In this document: in pieces, positions 21,619 to 29,968 of the stretch
Numbering within the stretch: position 1 is the stretch's first letter
Layout of the letters: every line of letters begins with the position of its first letter
Virus record (IMG/VR): IMGVR_UViG_3300030329_003092
Location: 1 to 54,679 of that record
DNA: 54,679 bases
Source: a virus
Reading direction: 5' to 3' (one strand)
Program-made: the position numbers and the translations under genes
The notes under the pieces: generated by a model
The model's input: only the letters and a program-made list of their open reading frames with translations
Database searches by the model: none
What the model was told of the DNA's origin: nothing

Positions 21619-21902
21619 GTCTTTTTTATAAGAGTGAAGCCTTTCCTCTTCTTTCTTAGTCTCGCCGCGTCTTCCTGTTCCTGTATCAGCCTCTCCTGTT
21701 CTTCGATATAATCTAGAAACTCTGTGACATATTCTGTTTTATTCATGCAAAACTTTATAAAGCTGATTTGCATTTGCACATCGATGGTCTCTTCTTCGGT
21801 TCCCTTTGGGTGGATAAACACTGGGATGTCGTTTCTACGCAGTATTATAATGCCCTCTTTGTCGGTCGCGCCAATCTCTATCTTTCCGTCGTCGTCACTC
21901 AT
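21615..21902 (-). CDS. Hypothetical protein (95 aa)
   Basis: Beta-like N-terminus (IIILRRNDIPVFIHPKG), then a helix rich in Glu/Gln/Arg (LDYIEEQERLIQEQEDAARL) and a basic end. The ATG overlaps the upstream gene by 8 nt. The TGA lies within TTGACA. No family recognised. Confidence 0.7.
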   Translation of the reverse strand: MSDDDGKIEIGATDKEGIIILRRNDIPVFIHPKGTEEETIDVQMQISFIKFCMNKTEYVTEFLDYIEEQERLIQEQEDAARLRKKRKGFTLIKKT

Positions 21903-22140
21903 CTTTTTTTGATACCACTTTTAACTTTCCTATCTGAGACAAAATCCCGGCAGCAATCCACTCCTCTTCGCCTCTAGACGTTGGAAGTATGTTGACTATA
22001 TACCAATGAACTTTGATATAGAAATCGTCCTTTACGTCCGTTATAAAGCCTAGGCTAGAAGAAGAAGGGGCAATAAGGCCCGGGCCTGGAATATACTCTA
22101 CCACGTCTCCTACGAAAAACTTGCCTGCTTTTTGCTCCAT
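21895..22140 (-). CDS. MKVGDLV-like small protein (81 aa)
   Basis: Starts MEQKAGKFFVGDVVEYIPGP; FFVGDVVEY corresponds to the family's KVGDLV start, offset by seven residues. It has SLGFITDVKDD, IKVHWYIVN and a GKLKVVSKKDE end, so the whole pattern fits. A CTATTTA sequence lies 20 nt before the start. Confidence 0.75.
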   Translation of the reverse strand: MEQKAGKFFVGDVVEYIPGPGLIAPSSSSLGFITDVKDDFYIKVHWYIVNILPTSRGEEEWIAAGILSQIGKLKVVSKKDE

Positions 22141-22170
22141 TCATTTGAATCCTCTTACTATAAATAGGCA

Positions 22171-22776
22171 CTAAGACTTATAACAAGTGCAAGAAACTAG
22201 ATTTGATAAATCCAAGAGCGCGGTTGTATAGAGATCCCCCCTGTTTCGTTTCCTATAGGAATCCAGCAACATGTTGATTTTATTTATACTTTTCTCCGCA
22301 TTCATGTACAATTCAAACATCTGGAGTACGCTGGATAAACTTGCCTCTAAAATAGAATGTGAGGTTGCTCTGAAAGACAACACTTCTCTGTGGTCGACGC
22401 TAACAATCAATGTCGTAGTTACATTAGAGTTTGTTTTTATCGAACCTCTCTTGTGGTTAGTGTCAATTTTAAATTCTAATAAATTCAACCTATCGGCAAA
22501 TTTATATCTGTTGCGAAGCAAAGAAACGATCTCCTTGCTGAGTGCGTTAACTGGTCCGTGACCAACACTACTTATGGGTATAAAGCTTTTATAGTCTTCA
22601 TGCTTAATGTGAAGCACGCTTTCTATGTAGGTTGAGGGAGGAGTCAGCCTCTCTCTAACCACAATGTCGTTTCCCAACGACAGCCTGACAAACTCCTTAT
22701 CCTCATAGCATGACAGTATCTTTAATATCTTTTGTCGTCTTATGTCTGAAGGTAGTGTATTTAATGCTGGGACCAT
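22171..22776 (-). CDS. LeuA-regulatory-domain-like protein (201 aa)
   Basis: The middle part reads GHGPVNALSKEIVSLL (about residue 70), LLEFKIDT (about 100), a strand TTTLIVSVDHREVLSF (about 120), then SHSILEASLSSVLQMFE (about 140). That is the order of conserved blocks in the allosteric (dimerisation) domain of 2-isopropylmalate and citramalate synthases: GxGPVxAL, DYKV, RVxIE, and NIIEASWxAL. There is no TIM-barrel catalytic domain. In LeuA this domain binds leucine. As a free protein it could bind an amino acid or titrate the host enzyme; inference only. Confidence 0.55.
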   Translation of the reverse strand: MVPALNTLPSDIRRQKILKILSCYEDKEFVRLSLGNDIVVRERLTPPSTYIESVLHIKHEDYKSFIPISSVGHGPVNALSKEIVSLLRNRYKFADRLNLLEFKIDTNHKRGSIKTNSNVTTTLIVSVDHREVLSFRATSHSILEASLSSVLQMFELYMNAEKSINKINMLLDSYRKRNRGDLYTTALLDLSNLVSCTCYKS

Positions 22777-23514
22777 TTAGAAGTTCTGAGATAATATTGA
22801 AGAGTTCTTGTATAGGTTGTAATCGCTGCTTGCAGTGTCCACTATAACCAGATCTTGTCTTCCGGCGACTCTGGTACCGCTATTCATAAATAGGGTTCCA
22901 TTAAATTCTTCTTTCATGGGATGGTGTGAGTGCCCAGTTATAACAATATTGCAGCCCTTTTGTTTAGCAACCCAAGCCGAAAGCTTCTCAAAAGGTCCTG
23001 GCTTCCATAAGTTATTCTCAGACTTGTACTTACTAATGTCGTTCATTTTTACCGTCCAGTCGTAGCCAAGCCTGGACGCCCAGCCTCCGAACCATACGCC
23101 GAAGTGCTCAAAGTTTCTTGTCCAGAAATCTGCCACTAGCGGATCAAGCTGATGGCCGTGCATTAAAAATATCTTATCGCCGTGATCTTTTAAAACTATT
23201 TGTTTTCTCGCGCTTAAAAGATTAACTGTGTCGAGATCGTGGTTGCCCTGGATCAATTCATACTTTGGGTTATCTAATATTCTGGAGGAGAATCCCGGAT
23301 ATGCTTTTAGTATTCTTACTAACTCTTGTTCGGTGTTGAAAGATTTTCCTCGGAGTGTTTCGAATATATCTCCTAGCAAAACTATTTTGTCTACTGTCCT
23401 CTCAAGATAGTCAAGCAGAGAATATAGTTGTTCCTCGGCTCCTTCTGTTCTATAAAATTGATCTAATTTGTCCTTACAGCCCAAATGTAGATCACTCAAC
23501 ACCGCGATCTGCAC
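22777..23514 (-). CDS. Metallophosphoesterase (245 aa)
   Basis: All five calcineurin-type motifs are present: SDLHLG (residues 7-12), LLGDIFE (about 45), QGNHDLD (about 92), MHGHQLDP (about 118) and TGHSHHP (about 195). The lone-domain length and fold resemble LpxH/UDP-diacylglucosamine pyrophosphohydrolase-like enzymes. Substrate unknown: nucleotide, lipid or protein phosphate. Leader contains an 8-bp hairpin at its 5' end. Confidence 0.85.
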   Translation of the reverse strand: MQIAVLSDLHLGCKDKLDQFYRTEGAEEQLYSLLDYLERTVDKIVLLGDIFETLRGKSFNTEQELVRILKAYPGFSSRILDNPKYELIQGNHDLDTVNLLSARKQIVLKDHGDKIFLMHGHQLDPLVADFWTRNFEHFGVWFGGWASRLGYDWTVKMNDISKYKSENNLWKPGPFEKLSAWVAKQKGCNIVITGHSHHPMKEEFNGTLFMNSGTRVAGRQDLVIVDTASSDYNLYKNSSILSQNF

Positions 23515-23552
23515 CTTCGGATCCTCCTAATGATAGTTTTTGTTTTACAGTA

Positions 23553-23572
23553 GTGCGTAGTTTTCTACGCAC
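23553..23572 (-). promoter_or_regulatory. 5'-terminal hairpin of the metallophosphoesterase mRNA
   Basis: GTGCGTAG-AAAA-CTACGCAC, a perfect 8-bp stem with a 4-nt loop, starting a few nt below the expected transcription start. No U-tract follows on the transcribed strand, so it is not a terminator. Typical of 5' RNA-stabilising hairpins; inference. Confidence 0.55.
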
Positions 23573-23581
23573 CTATTAATA

Positions 23582-23610
23582 ACTATACACTAAAACAAAT
23601 TAATTTTCAA
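23582..23610 (-). promoter_or_regulatory. sigma70-type promoter for the metallophosphoesterase
   Basis: TTGAAA (23605-23610), 17 bp, TATAGT (23582-23587). Confidence 0.65.
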
Positions 23611-23618
23611 GTTTTTTA

Positions 23619-24362
23619 TTATTTAATTGACATTTTCTTGTCATACGAATCATTAATGATATCCAAGAGTCTTCCAATATCGCCGGAGCGACGAAGAAGC
23701 TTAAAAGAAAGGTTCTCGACGGAGTAAATACCTCGCTCATCCAATCCAGCTTTCCTCATCTTTTTTATCTTCTCTTTGATTCTTGTAGCAGTTTTGATAG
23801 CTGCTTCGTATTTTTCTTTCTTCATGAGTTTCTCAGCGTCATCAATCTGTCTTACAAGGTCTTCCGCCTTCTTTACCGCATTCTCTTTGTCGACGACTGC
23901 TGTCACGGGCTCGGGCTTTGTGTTCCACTTGTCGTATTTTATTGAATAAATACCGGGCGACTCATGAGGATCCCCTCGATTTTCGAAATACAATTCAACT
24001 TCGTAATCCCCGAGCATAATGTTGTGATCCCTATTCCATATAGATTTCTTAGCATTAAGAAAGTCACGAACCAAGTCCACATTCTCATCCACTTGAGCGA
24101 AGTCTAATATGATATGCAAGTCATAGTCTGAATACTTAGACCAATTGTAACCGGCCAAAGAACCCGTCAGAACTATATCATGGATCTCATACTTCTCTAG
24201 CCCCAGCTTATTTATAAAGTCGTTTGCTATCTTAAGAAGCCTCTCTGTTATCTCTGGTTTGATTCTGTCGTCCTCTTCCCAGACATTCCTATCTAGATCG
24301 TCCTGTAAGTTGAGAGAATCAGAATCAAGCTCTTCAAATATATTTGGAAACCTTAGCATCAT
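23619..24362 (-). CDS. Nucleotidyltransferase-fold protein (247 aa)
   Basis: The NTase signature LTGSLAGYNWSKYSDYDLHI (about residues 65-84) has the GS helix turn and D-x-D metal pair; a third acid is in YEVELYFE (about 120). The C-terminal half is a long helical, Lys-rich region (about 165-247). This group transfers nucleotides to RNA, proteins or small molecules, but the target is unknown. The ATG lies 4 nt after the upstream stop. Confidence 0.8.
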   Translation of the reverse strand: MMLRFPNIFEELDSDSLNLQDDLDRNVWEEDDRIKPEITERLLKIANDFINKLGLEKYEIHDIVLTGSLAGYNWSKYSDYDLHIILDFAQVDENVDLVRDFLNAKKSIWNRDHNIMLGDYEVELYFENRGDPHESPGIYSIKYDKWNTKPEPVTAVVDKENAVKKAEDLVRQIDDAEKLMKKEKYEAAIKTATRIKEKIKKMRKAGLDERGIYSVENLSFKLLRRSGDIGRLLDIINDSYDKKMSIK

Positions 24363-24365
24363 ATT

Positions 24366-24992
24366 CTAAATATCCGCTTCCTCAAGTAATGTATAAGTAA
24401 AAGAATTACCAAACTTATCTGCTGAGATATTACACACCTCAAGAAAATCTGCAAACTCCTTGCTGTTCTTAAAAACCTGACAGCCTGCGGAAGTTCCGTT
24501 AACATATTCTCTCTCAGCGGGACGTGAGTGCCTATGTATGTTTATACCAAACATTCCCTCCTGAATCTTTCTTTCGTCCATTTCAAGCTTAGAGTCCTTG
24601 TCATCGTCTCTATACACCTTGACCTTCCCTCCCCTCTGAATAAGGGCTGTATGGCGAAAAGAGCCGCCATGGAGACCTATCTTATATACTCCCCTGTATT
24701 GGTCGGGAACCAAGATAGCAGTTCCATCTGGATTAATTGGTTTCCTTAGAATATACGGGCCGGGATCTGTTGTTATCTGATAGCTCTCAACTTGCCACTC
24801 AAGCAAGATATTTCTATAGATCACGAGAAGTGAGTCGTCAAAAGATTTTGAACTGTTCGAAGAATTCCTCACACCAATGATATTAATATTGTATGATTTG
24901 TTGCCATCAAAGAAGACGTACCCTTTGTCTTCGAGTACTTCTTTAAATAGTTCTGCTGTTATTCGAGCGTGTAGTCCTTTTAGTGTAGCCAT
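24366..24992 (-). CDS. L,D-transpeptidase-like protein (208 aa)
   Basis: The C-terminal part reads YKIGLHGGSFRHTAL, then MFGINIHRHS, then TSAGCQVFKNSKEFADFL. His followed by S-x-GC resembles the catalytic centre of YkuD-type L,D-transpeptidases (H ... SxGC), and the GINIHR...SAGCQVF pair is a coherent motif. Such enzymes cut or join peptidoglycan stems, so a lysis or virion cell-wall role is possible. GAGGAAA upstream. The call rests on short motifs and is tentative. Confidence 0.5.
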   Translation of the reverse strand: MATLKGLHARITAELFKEVLEDKGYVFFDGNKSYNINIIGVRNSSNSSKSFDDSLLVIYRNILLEWQVESYQITTDPGPYILRKPINPDGTAILVPDQYRGVYKIGLHGGSFRHTALIQRGGKVKVYRDDDKDSKLEMDERKIQEGMFGINIHRHSRPAEREYVNGTSAGCQVFKNSKEFADFLEVCNISADKFGNSFTYTLLEEADI

Positions 24993-25031
24993 TTTACTTT
25001 TTCCTCAACGAAATAAATAGTTGTTATAATT

Positions 25032-25223
25032 CTATTTTTCGCTTTCTGGTTCCATTGTATAGACTTGTTTCTTTCCGAACTTGTCATACAGTACAAGATC
25101 CCCAAAAGATAGGTCATGCTTTTTCTCCTCTGGCTTCTTCTTCGAGGCGGGAACACCGCACCATTTCAAGTGCTCGGGGGGAATAGGATTGATCGGTTGT
25201 ATCTTGGTTATCTTGTTTATCAT
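25032..25223 (-). CDS. Hypothetical protein with FGDLVLYD motif (63 aa)
   Basis: Starts MINKITKIQPINPIPPEHLK, proline-rich, then LSFGDLVLYDKFGKKQVYTM, a stretch like the MKVGDLV start placed at the C-terminus. It ends with acidic PESEK. It may be a shortened relative. Unknown function. Confidence 0.6.
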   Translation of the reverse strand: MINKITKIQPINPIPPEHLKWCGVPASKKKPEEKKHDLSFGDLVLYDKFGKKQVYTMEPESEK

Positions 25224-25241
25224 CTAAGAACTCTTTTGTTT

Positions 25242-25640
25242 TCAAGAAGTTGTTTCACAATCGTGCTTCTCTTTAATGTAGTTAGAGATGGGAACAGCTT
25301 CTCCGTCACCATCGATACGAACAAACTTCATTTTTGTTCGACAAACTACTTTCTCAGAATTATTGTATGTGCTATATCTTCTTGCCTCTATGTTCAGCAG
25401 GCAGGAAGATCGCCCAAATCTTTCTAAGTTTCCATATATTTTTATGATCTGCCCTGGTCGCACAGGCTTAAGAAACTGAACCTTGTCCATAGAAACTGTT
25501 ACCATCCTTGGTGTCTCGCAGATCTGGCAAGCGTAAGCTACAGCAGCCTCGTCAAGCCATGCAAGCATCAGACCACCAAAAAGGTTGCCGTGATATCCGC
25601 AGTCATTTTCTTTACACATATGTGTTGATATCAGTTCCAT
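25242..25640 (-). CDS. Hotdog-fold acyl-CoA thioesterase (132 aa)
   Basis: The hotdog helix GNLFGGLMLAWLDEAAVAYA (residues 19-38) contains the usual catalytic Asp, followed by the strand VSMDKVQFLKPVRPGQII as in YciA/YbgC-type acyl-CoA thioesterases. It hydrolyses acyl-CoA to fatty acid and CoA. A phage could use it to alter host lipids; a fatty-acid-hydroxylase-type gene is also present (48688-49149). Its start overlaps the stop of the next gene (25640). Confidence 0.85.
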   Translation of the reverse strand: MELISTHMCKENDCGYHGNLFGGLMLAWLDEAAVAYACQICETPRMVTVSMDKVQFLKPVRPGQIIKIYGNLERFGRSSCLLNIEARRYSTYNNSEKVVCRTKMKFVRIDGDGEAVPISNYIKEKHDCETTS

Positions 25641-26290
25641 TATAAACTATTGGCTAACTCCCTGGCCTTCTCCATGGTTTGTGGGATTTCTTCTTCCATT
25701 ATAACATACGTTGCCAATGATTTAACTTTTTCTTCTCTCTCTATTTCTTTTCTTAATTCGGACATTCTTTTTGCCAACTGCTCTTTGCTCTGATATTCAC
25801 CAGTCTCTAGGCGGCGCGCTTGTCGACGGAGTAGTTCCTCTGGTGGGGCAGTAACGTAAACTGTCACAAGCTTTTTACCAAGGGCGGCGACTTCTCTTTT
25901 TAACTTTGGTATAGAGGTCTTGTCGGTGATCATCACCGATCTGTCAGACTTCTCTAGCGCGTACTTGTCTGTTCCATAAGAGTTGCCAGCATAGGAAGTG
26001 TTGATATTAAACAGGCGATTGTGGTCGCTCATCTTATCAAACTCGGCCTTACTGGTGAAGATATATTCTTTTTGTTCTTCCTCGTAGGACCCTGGTCTTG
26101 GCTGACGAGTTGTAAACGATACAATCTTCTCCCAACCCTCTCGAACGAAGACGTCTCTAGCTACAGACTTGCCACTAGCTGTCGGGCCGAAAACTGCGAC
26201 GACCGTTCCGTTATATTTATTCTCGTTAACGAACTTGCCCCAAGATACTCCTGCCAGTCCATTATAATGTTTCTTACCCCACTCACCCAT
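25640..26290 (-). CDS. Guanylate-kinase-like NMP kinase (216 aa)
   Basis: P-loop FGPTASGKSVARDVF (about residues 32-46), the guanylate-binding segment SFTTRQPRPGSYEEE (about 58-72), then YIFTSKAEFDKM and YAGNSYGTD, in the order seen in Gmk. The C-terminal helix is charged. It would convert (d)GMP to (d)GDP. It overlaps both neighbours by 1 nt (25640, 26290). A divergent Gmk or a related kinase. Confidence 0.8.
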   Translation of the reverse strand: MGEWGKKHYNGLAGVSWGKFVNENKYNGTVVAVFGPTASGKSVARDVFVREGWEKIVSFTTRQPRPGSYEEEQKEYIFTSKAEFDKMSDHNRLFNINTSYAGNSYGTDKYALEKSDRSVMITDKTSIPKLKREVAALGKKLVTVYVTAPPEELLRRQARRLETGEYQSKEQLAKRMSELRKEIEREEKVKSLATYVIMEEEIPQTMEKARELANSL

Positions 26291-26676
26291 TATCTCTCCA
26301 CTTGATTTACTTTCATTACCCGAACACGAATAATCTCGGGAAAGGACCCGAGCTTTTTAATAAGTTTGTTTGTGTATAATTCTACCGAGCCCCTTTCAAT
26401 GATAAACTTAATATCAATAAAATGTCTAAGCAAATTGGGGCCGGCTGTGACTGATTCACCTTGAGGCGTTGCTCTGGTTACTCCCTCAACACCTCTGATT
26501 TTATTGAGCATAGAACTCGTATTAATATCCTTACTGTATACGATTGTTGTGTTCATGACAAAGATATCAAGATCTCCGTCTGCTTCCCTGAGAAGAGACT
26601 CTTCGTACTCTTCATCCTCAATCGCTTCACACTCTTCTTTTATTAATTCTCTGAGTCTCTGTCTTGTTATCTTCAT
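26290..26676 (-). CDS. Hypothetical phage protein (128 aa)
   Basis: Starts MKITRQRLRELIKEECEAIE, a prefix I associate with small structural proteins of large marine phages (family impression only), followed by alternating strands and helices and VRVMKVNQVER. No catalytic motif. Next to a coiled-coil gene group, so a virion role is possible. Confidence 0.65.
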   Translation of the reverse strand: MKITRQRLRELIKEECEAIEDEEYEESLLREADGDLDIFVMNTTIVYSKDINTSSMLNKIRGVEGVTRATPQGESVTAGPNLLRHFIDIKFIIERGSVELYTNKLIKKLGSFPEIIRVRVMKVNQVER

Positions 26677-26710
26677 ATTTCAAACCTCGCCAATACTAAG
26701 TAGTTCAATA

Positions 26711-27073
26711 TTATTGGACGGTTAAATTAATTCCCCATTTACTAAAAAGAATTGAATCATTTGCCTGCAATAAATTTGCCGAGGCTTGTAACATCGAAGT
26801 CTGAATGTAGTCTAAAAGGTGCTGCTCTTTATTTAGCTTCTCATTAAGTTTTAACTCAGAGGCTGCAACATCATCCATTAGTTTCTTAAAAGCATGTGCA
26901 TTGACAATGTATTCGCAGATTAAAACCTTAAGTTCATCTGGGCCTTGCTCAAGTACATTCTGTTCTAACAAGTGATCCAAGTAAACAATTATTGTGTTCA
27001 CTTCCTTCTCTTGCCTTTCTCTGACCTCTGGGTCAAACCAATATTTTTTACCGAAAGCTCCTGTGTCCCACAT
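26711..27073 (-). CDS. Hypothetical helical protein (120 aa)
   Basis: Starts MWDTGAFGKKYWFDPEVRER, then a long helical region with regular hydrophobics (VYLDHLLEQNVLEQGPDELK). Predicted all-alpha, possibly an oligomerising virion or assembly protein. No motif recognised. Directly follows 27075-27377. Confidence 0.68.
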   Translation of the reverse strand: MWDTGAFGKKYWFDPEVRERQEKEVNTIIVYLDHLLEQNVLEQGPDELKVLICEYIVNAHAFKKLMDDVAASELKLNEKLNKEQHLLDYIQTSMLQASANLLQANDSILFSKWGINLTVQ

Positions 27074-27074
27074 T

Positions 27075-27377
27075 TTAATCTTTAAGTACTTTTAGTTCGC
27101 TAGTGAATATCTTCTTTTGAATCTGTGAGGGGGAACCAACAACCACAACATCAATGCCAGACTGACCTCTATTGAGGTGGATTCTGGTAAACCTTTGTTC
27201 TTTATTAATCCCTGAAGGTAGCTTGTTCTCTACCAAAAGACTATTATATTGAGTGTCTTCTCTCAGACACACTACCTGTTCTGGGTTGATAAACACTTCT
27301 CTTAAATCAAAGCTGCGGCTTCTTTGATTTGAATGTACTCTCGTGTTCTCAAACACTTCTACCAATGATATAATCAT
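27075..27377 (-). CDS. Hypothetical beta-rich protein (100 aa)
   Basis: Alternating strands (IISLVEVFEN, EQVVCLRED, FTRIHLNRGQSG, IDVVVVGSPSQI) suggest a beta sandwich or barrel. ATGA overlap with the upstream gene (27374-27613). Unknown; resembles small virion-associated beta proteins only in general layout. Confidence 0.68.
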   Translation of the reverse strand: MIISLVEVFENTRVHSNQRSRSFDLREVFINPEQVVCLREDTQYNSLLVENKLPSGINKEQRFTRIHLNRGQSGIDVVVVGSPSQIQKKIFTSELKVLKD

Positions 27378-27613
27378 GCGCTCATACTCCTAATCTTATA
27401 TATGCTACGGTCTTCAACAGACCAACTTTCCCCTTCAAACAAAACCGTACTCCATTCTTTTTCATCAGCCTCTTGCACAAGCAATACGTGTGCCGGCTTG
27501 TCTGTCTTTGTGATCTTAACAATCGTCGTATCTCTGAATTTGAACAGCGATGTATTTGCAGGCATAAACACTAAGTCGCCCTGCTTCTTTGATTTTGCAG
27601 TTGCTTTATCCAT
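27374..27613 (-). CDS. MKVGDLV-like small protein (79 aa)
   Basis: Begins MDKATAKSKKQGDLVFMPAN; KKQGDLVF matches the family start placed at residue 9. It has DTTIVKITKT, VLLVQEADEK and a DRSIYKIRSM end with the same strand spacing. Probably an SH3-like relative in a late gene region, away from the main arrays. Confidence 0.65.
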   Translation of the reverse strand: MDKATAKSKKQGDLVFMPANTSLFKFRDTTIVKITKTDKPAHVLLVQEADEKEWSTVLFEGESWSVEDRSIYKIRSMSA

Positions 27614-27615
27614 AA

Positions 27616-28038
27616 TTATTTTGCCTTCGAAGTCTTCTTTTTCTTAGCTGTGGTATTCTCAGCGGGCACCGCTTGGTCGGCTGTAGCGGCGACAGCTTGC
27701 TGTGCAGCCTGGATTGTGTTCTGTAATTCTGCGGTTGTTGCAGTAGCACGGCTCAAAGCTTCTTGTTGTAGGGCCTCAAGTACCTGTAGATACCCATGAG
27801 TTATGGATAGAATATCATCATATAAAGAGGCGATATCTTGCAATGTATCGCGCATTGGAACGAGATCCTTAAGAGCAAACTCCACACTGTCTCTATCACG
27901 AGTGGAGACAATCCTCGAAGCGTTTACAAGCCTGCACACAACTTCCGTGTGAATCTTGTTATTTAGCTCCTCTGTAAGCTCCTGCACCTTTTCTGGTATA
28001 GTGTCTGTTTCGATTGAATGGCTGATTTGTACTTTCAT
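27616..28038 (-). CDS. Coiled-coil protein with Lys-rich tail (140 aa)
   Basis: An N-terminal strand (MKVQISHSIETDTIPEKVQE), a long helix (about 20-100) with repeating hydrophobics, then an Ala-rich helix and a KKKKTSKAK tail. Fits a structural coiled-coil protein. No motif recognised. Confidence 0.68.
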   Translation of the reverse strand: MKVQISHSIETDTIPEKVQELTEELNNKIHTEVVCRLVNASRIVSTRDRDSVEFALKDLVPMRDTLQDIASLYDDILSITHGYLQVLEALQQEALSRATATTAELQNTIQAAQQAVAATADQAVPAENTTAKKKKTSKAK

Positions 28039-28050
28039 GTTTTATCCTTA

Positions 28051-28317
28051 TTATGTAATATGTTGAATCCAAAAGGCGGTACCTAGAGACAACAAGCTGC
28101 CTATAAGCATCCACATTAGTTTAGAGGAAGTGTCCTTCCAGTTCTCTATGTCTCGTACTCTAGCGTGCAAGCCTTCGTCGGGTTCAAACAACTCTTTATG
28201 TATCTCGGTTATCTCGCGAGACATTGAGACCTGCCTTTCTTTAACAACTTCAATTGAGTCGATGACTCTCTCTAATTTGCCGTTAAGCTCTATTAATGCT
28301 TCTTGTGGTGTTAACAT
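28051..28317 (-). CDS. XhlA-like coiled-coil membrane protein (88 aa)
   Basis: A helical coiled-coil part (ELNGKLERVIDSIEVVKERQ to about residue 55) followed by one C-terminal span (LMWMLIGSLLSLGTAFW). This coiled coil plus tail-anchor layout is that of the XhlA/haemolysin-type holin accessory proteins. A lysis role is therefore plausible. It has its own promoter (28336-28364). Confidence 0.68.
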   Translation of the reverse strand: MLTPQEALIELNGKLERVIDSIEVVKERQVSMSREITEIHKELFEPDEGLHARVRDIENWKDTSSKLMWMLIGSLLSLGTAFWIQHIT

Positions 28318-28335
28318 TTTATTTACCTTTCTACG

Positions 28336-28364
28336 ACTATAACATAATAAATATATTTAGTCAA
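28336..28364 (-). promoter_or_regulatory. sigma70-type promoter for the XhlA-like gene
   Basis: TTGACT (28359-28364), 17 bp, TATAGT (28336-28341). Same module as the early promoters, with AAAAAAA upstream. Confidence 0.72.
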
Positions 28365-28372
28365 GTATTTTT

Positions 28373-29941
28373 TTAAACCTCTACTATCGCAAAGTTAGTT
28401 GTGATTAAAGTTGATGCAACCGACACAGCATTCTGAAGGGCTGCTCTGGTTACCTTTGCTGGGTCAATGACTCCTTCCTCAAAAAGATCTACTACCTCGC
28501 CAGTATAGAAATTCATACCACAAGATCCTTCTTCAGATAAAACCTTCTCCACAACAACGTCTGGCGACATTCCTGCGTTCGACGCCATTTGTTTGATCGG
28601 GTCCTTAACAGCTTCCAGAACTATCTTAACGCCAAGTGACTGATCCTCATTAGGAGTTTCAACCTCTAGTCCTTGTGAGGCGCGTAGAAGCGTTACTCCA
28701 CCTCCAGCAACAATACCTTCTTGCTGTGCTGATCTGACTGCTTCTAGCGCGTCTTCAATGCGATGCTTTTTCTCAATCATCTCAACCTCTGACAACCCGC
28801 CTGCTCTAATAATAGCGACACCGCTCGCGAGTCGCGTGATTCTATCTTGGATTCTCTGTGCTTCGTACATGTTATCTGTCTGCTCTATCTCTACCTTAAG
28901 AGTATCGATTCGCTTTTCAACTTCGTCTAGGTCGCCCTTTCCGCCAATAAATGTTGTGTCTCTTTTGGTTACGTCGACACTGGAAACCATCCCTAGGTTC
29001 TCCAACCTAACGTCACTGAGTGAAACTCCGGAGGCTCTGTTGACAAAAGTCGCCCCAATTGAAGTGGCCAAATCCTTGAGTGTGCTTCTTCGTTCCTCGC
29101 CGTAAAGAGGAGCCTTAATGGCTGCGACCCTCATTGTACCTCGAATGGCGTTCATAATAAGGGCTGCAAGGGCCTGACCTTCAACGTTCTCAGCCACGAT
29201 CAACAGCGGCCTGTTCTCCCTTGATACAAGCTCTAGGGTAGGCAGGATCTGCTCTACGTTCTCAATAGACTCATCTGTTATGAGAACATAACAATCTTCA
29301 TAATGAACCGAACCTCTTCTCTCATTATTAATAAACTGAGGCGATATGTAACCCGATTCAACTCTGAAGCCTTCTACAAAGTCTACGCTGGTGTCGACGG
29401 ACCTTGCTTCTTCTACAGTGATTGACCCGTCCTTGCCCACTCTATCAACCGCCATGGCCACTAGCTTCCCTATCTTCTCGTCATTGTTTGCAGAAATAGT
29501 GGCAATGTGGGCAATGTCTTCTTCACTGGAGATTGGTTTTGAGTTGTCTTCAATTCTTTCCACTAGTGCCTGTACGGCTTTCTCCATTCCTCTCTTAAGT
29601 TCTACTGGGCTTGCACCTGCCTTAAGGTATCTTTGGGCTTGTGTCAGCACCGCTCTTGCCAAAACCGTTGCTGTTGTGGTACCATCGCCTGCGTCGTTGT
29701 TTGTTTCTTCGGAAGCTTGCTTGATAATCTGTGCACCAAGGTTCTCAAAGTCGTCCTCCAAGTCAACAAACTTAGCGATTGTAACTCCGTCCTTTGTAAT
29801 AATCGGGCTCTTTCCCTTCTGTTGTAAGATAACATTGCGGCCCTTTGGGCCTAGTGTGCTGGCTACATTATCAGCCAATTTGTTTGCACCTTTTAAAATC
29901 TTGTCTTGCAAGAAGGTGTTGTCACTATACTTCTTTGTCAT
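28373..29941 (-). CDS. groEL: Chaperonin GroEL (522 aa)
   Basis: The first 120 residues carry the ATP-binding signatures (LGPKGRNV near residue 30, DAGDGTTTATVLARA near 87), followed by the apical domain and the C-terminal equatorial part (EEGIVAGGGVTLLRA near 410). Full-length, but the usual Gly/Met-rich tail is absent and the protein ends IVEV. With the GroES at 42603-42881 it could fold large phage proteins without the host pair. Promoter 29969-29996. Confidence 0.96.
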   Translation of the reverse strand: MTKKYSDNTFLQDKILKGANKLADNVASTLGPKGRNVILQQKGKSPIITKDGVTIAKFVDLEDDFENLGAQIIKQASEETNNDAGDGTTTATVLARAVLTQAQRYLKAGASPVELKRGMEKAVQALVERIEDNSKPISSEEDIAHIATISANNDEKIGKLVAMAVDRVGKDGSITVEEARSVDTSVDFVEGFRVESGYISPQFINNERRGSVHYEDCYVLITDESIENVEQILPTLELVSRENRPLLIVAENVEGQALAALIMNAIRGTMRVAAIKAPLYGEERRSTLKDLATSIGATFVNRASGVSLSDVRLENLGMVSSVDVTKRDTTFIGGKGDLDEVEKRIDTLKVEIEQTDNMYEAQRIQDRITRLASGVAIIRAGGLSEVEMIEKKHRIEDALEAVRSAQQEGIVAGGGVTLLRASQGLEVETPNEDQSLGVKIVLEAVKDPIKQMASNAGMSPDVVVEKVLSEEGSCGMNFYTGEVVDLFEEGVIDPAKVTRAALQNAVSVASTLITTNFAIVEV

Positions 29942-29968
29942 TGATTCCTCTTATGGTTGTAGTATATT

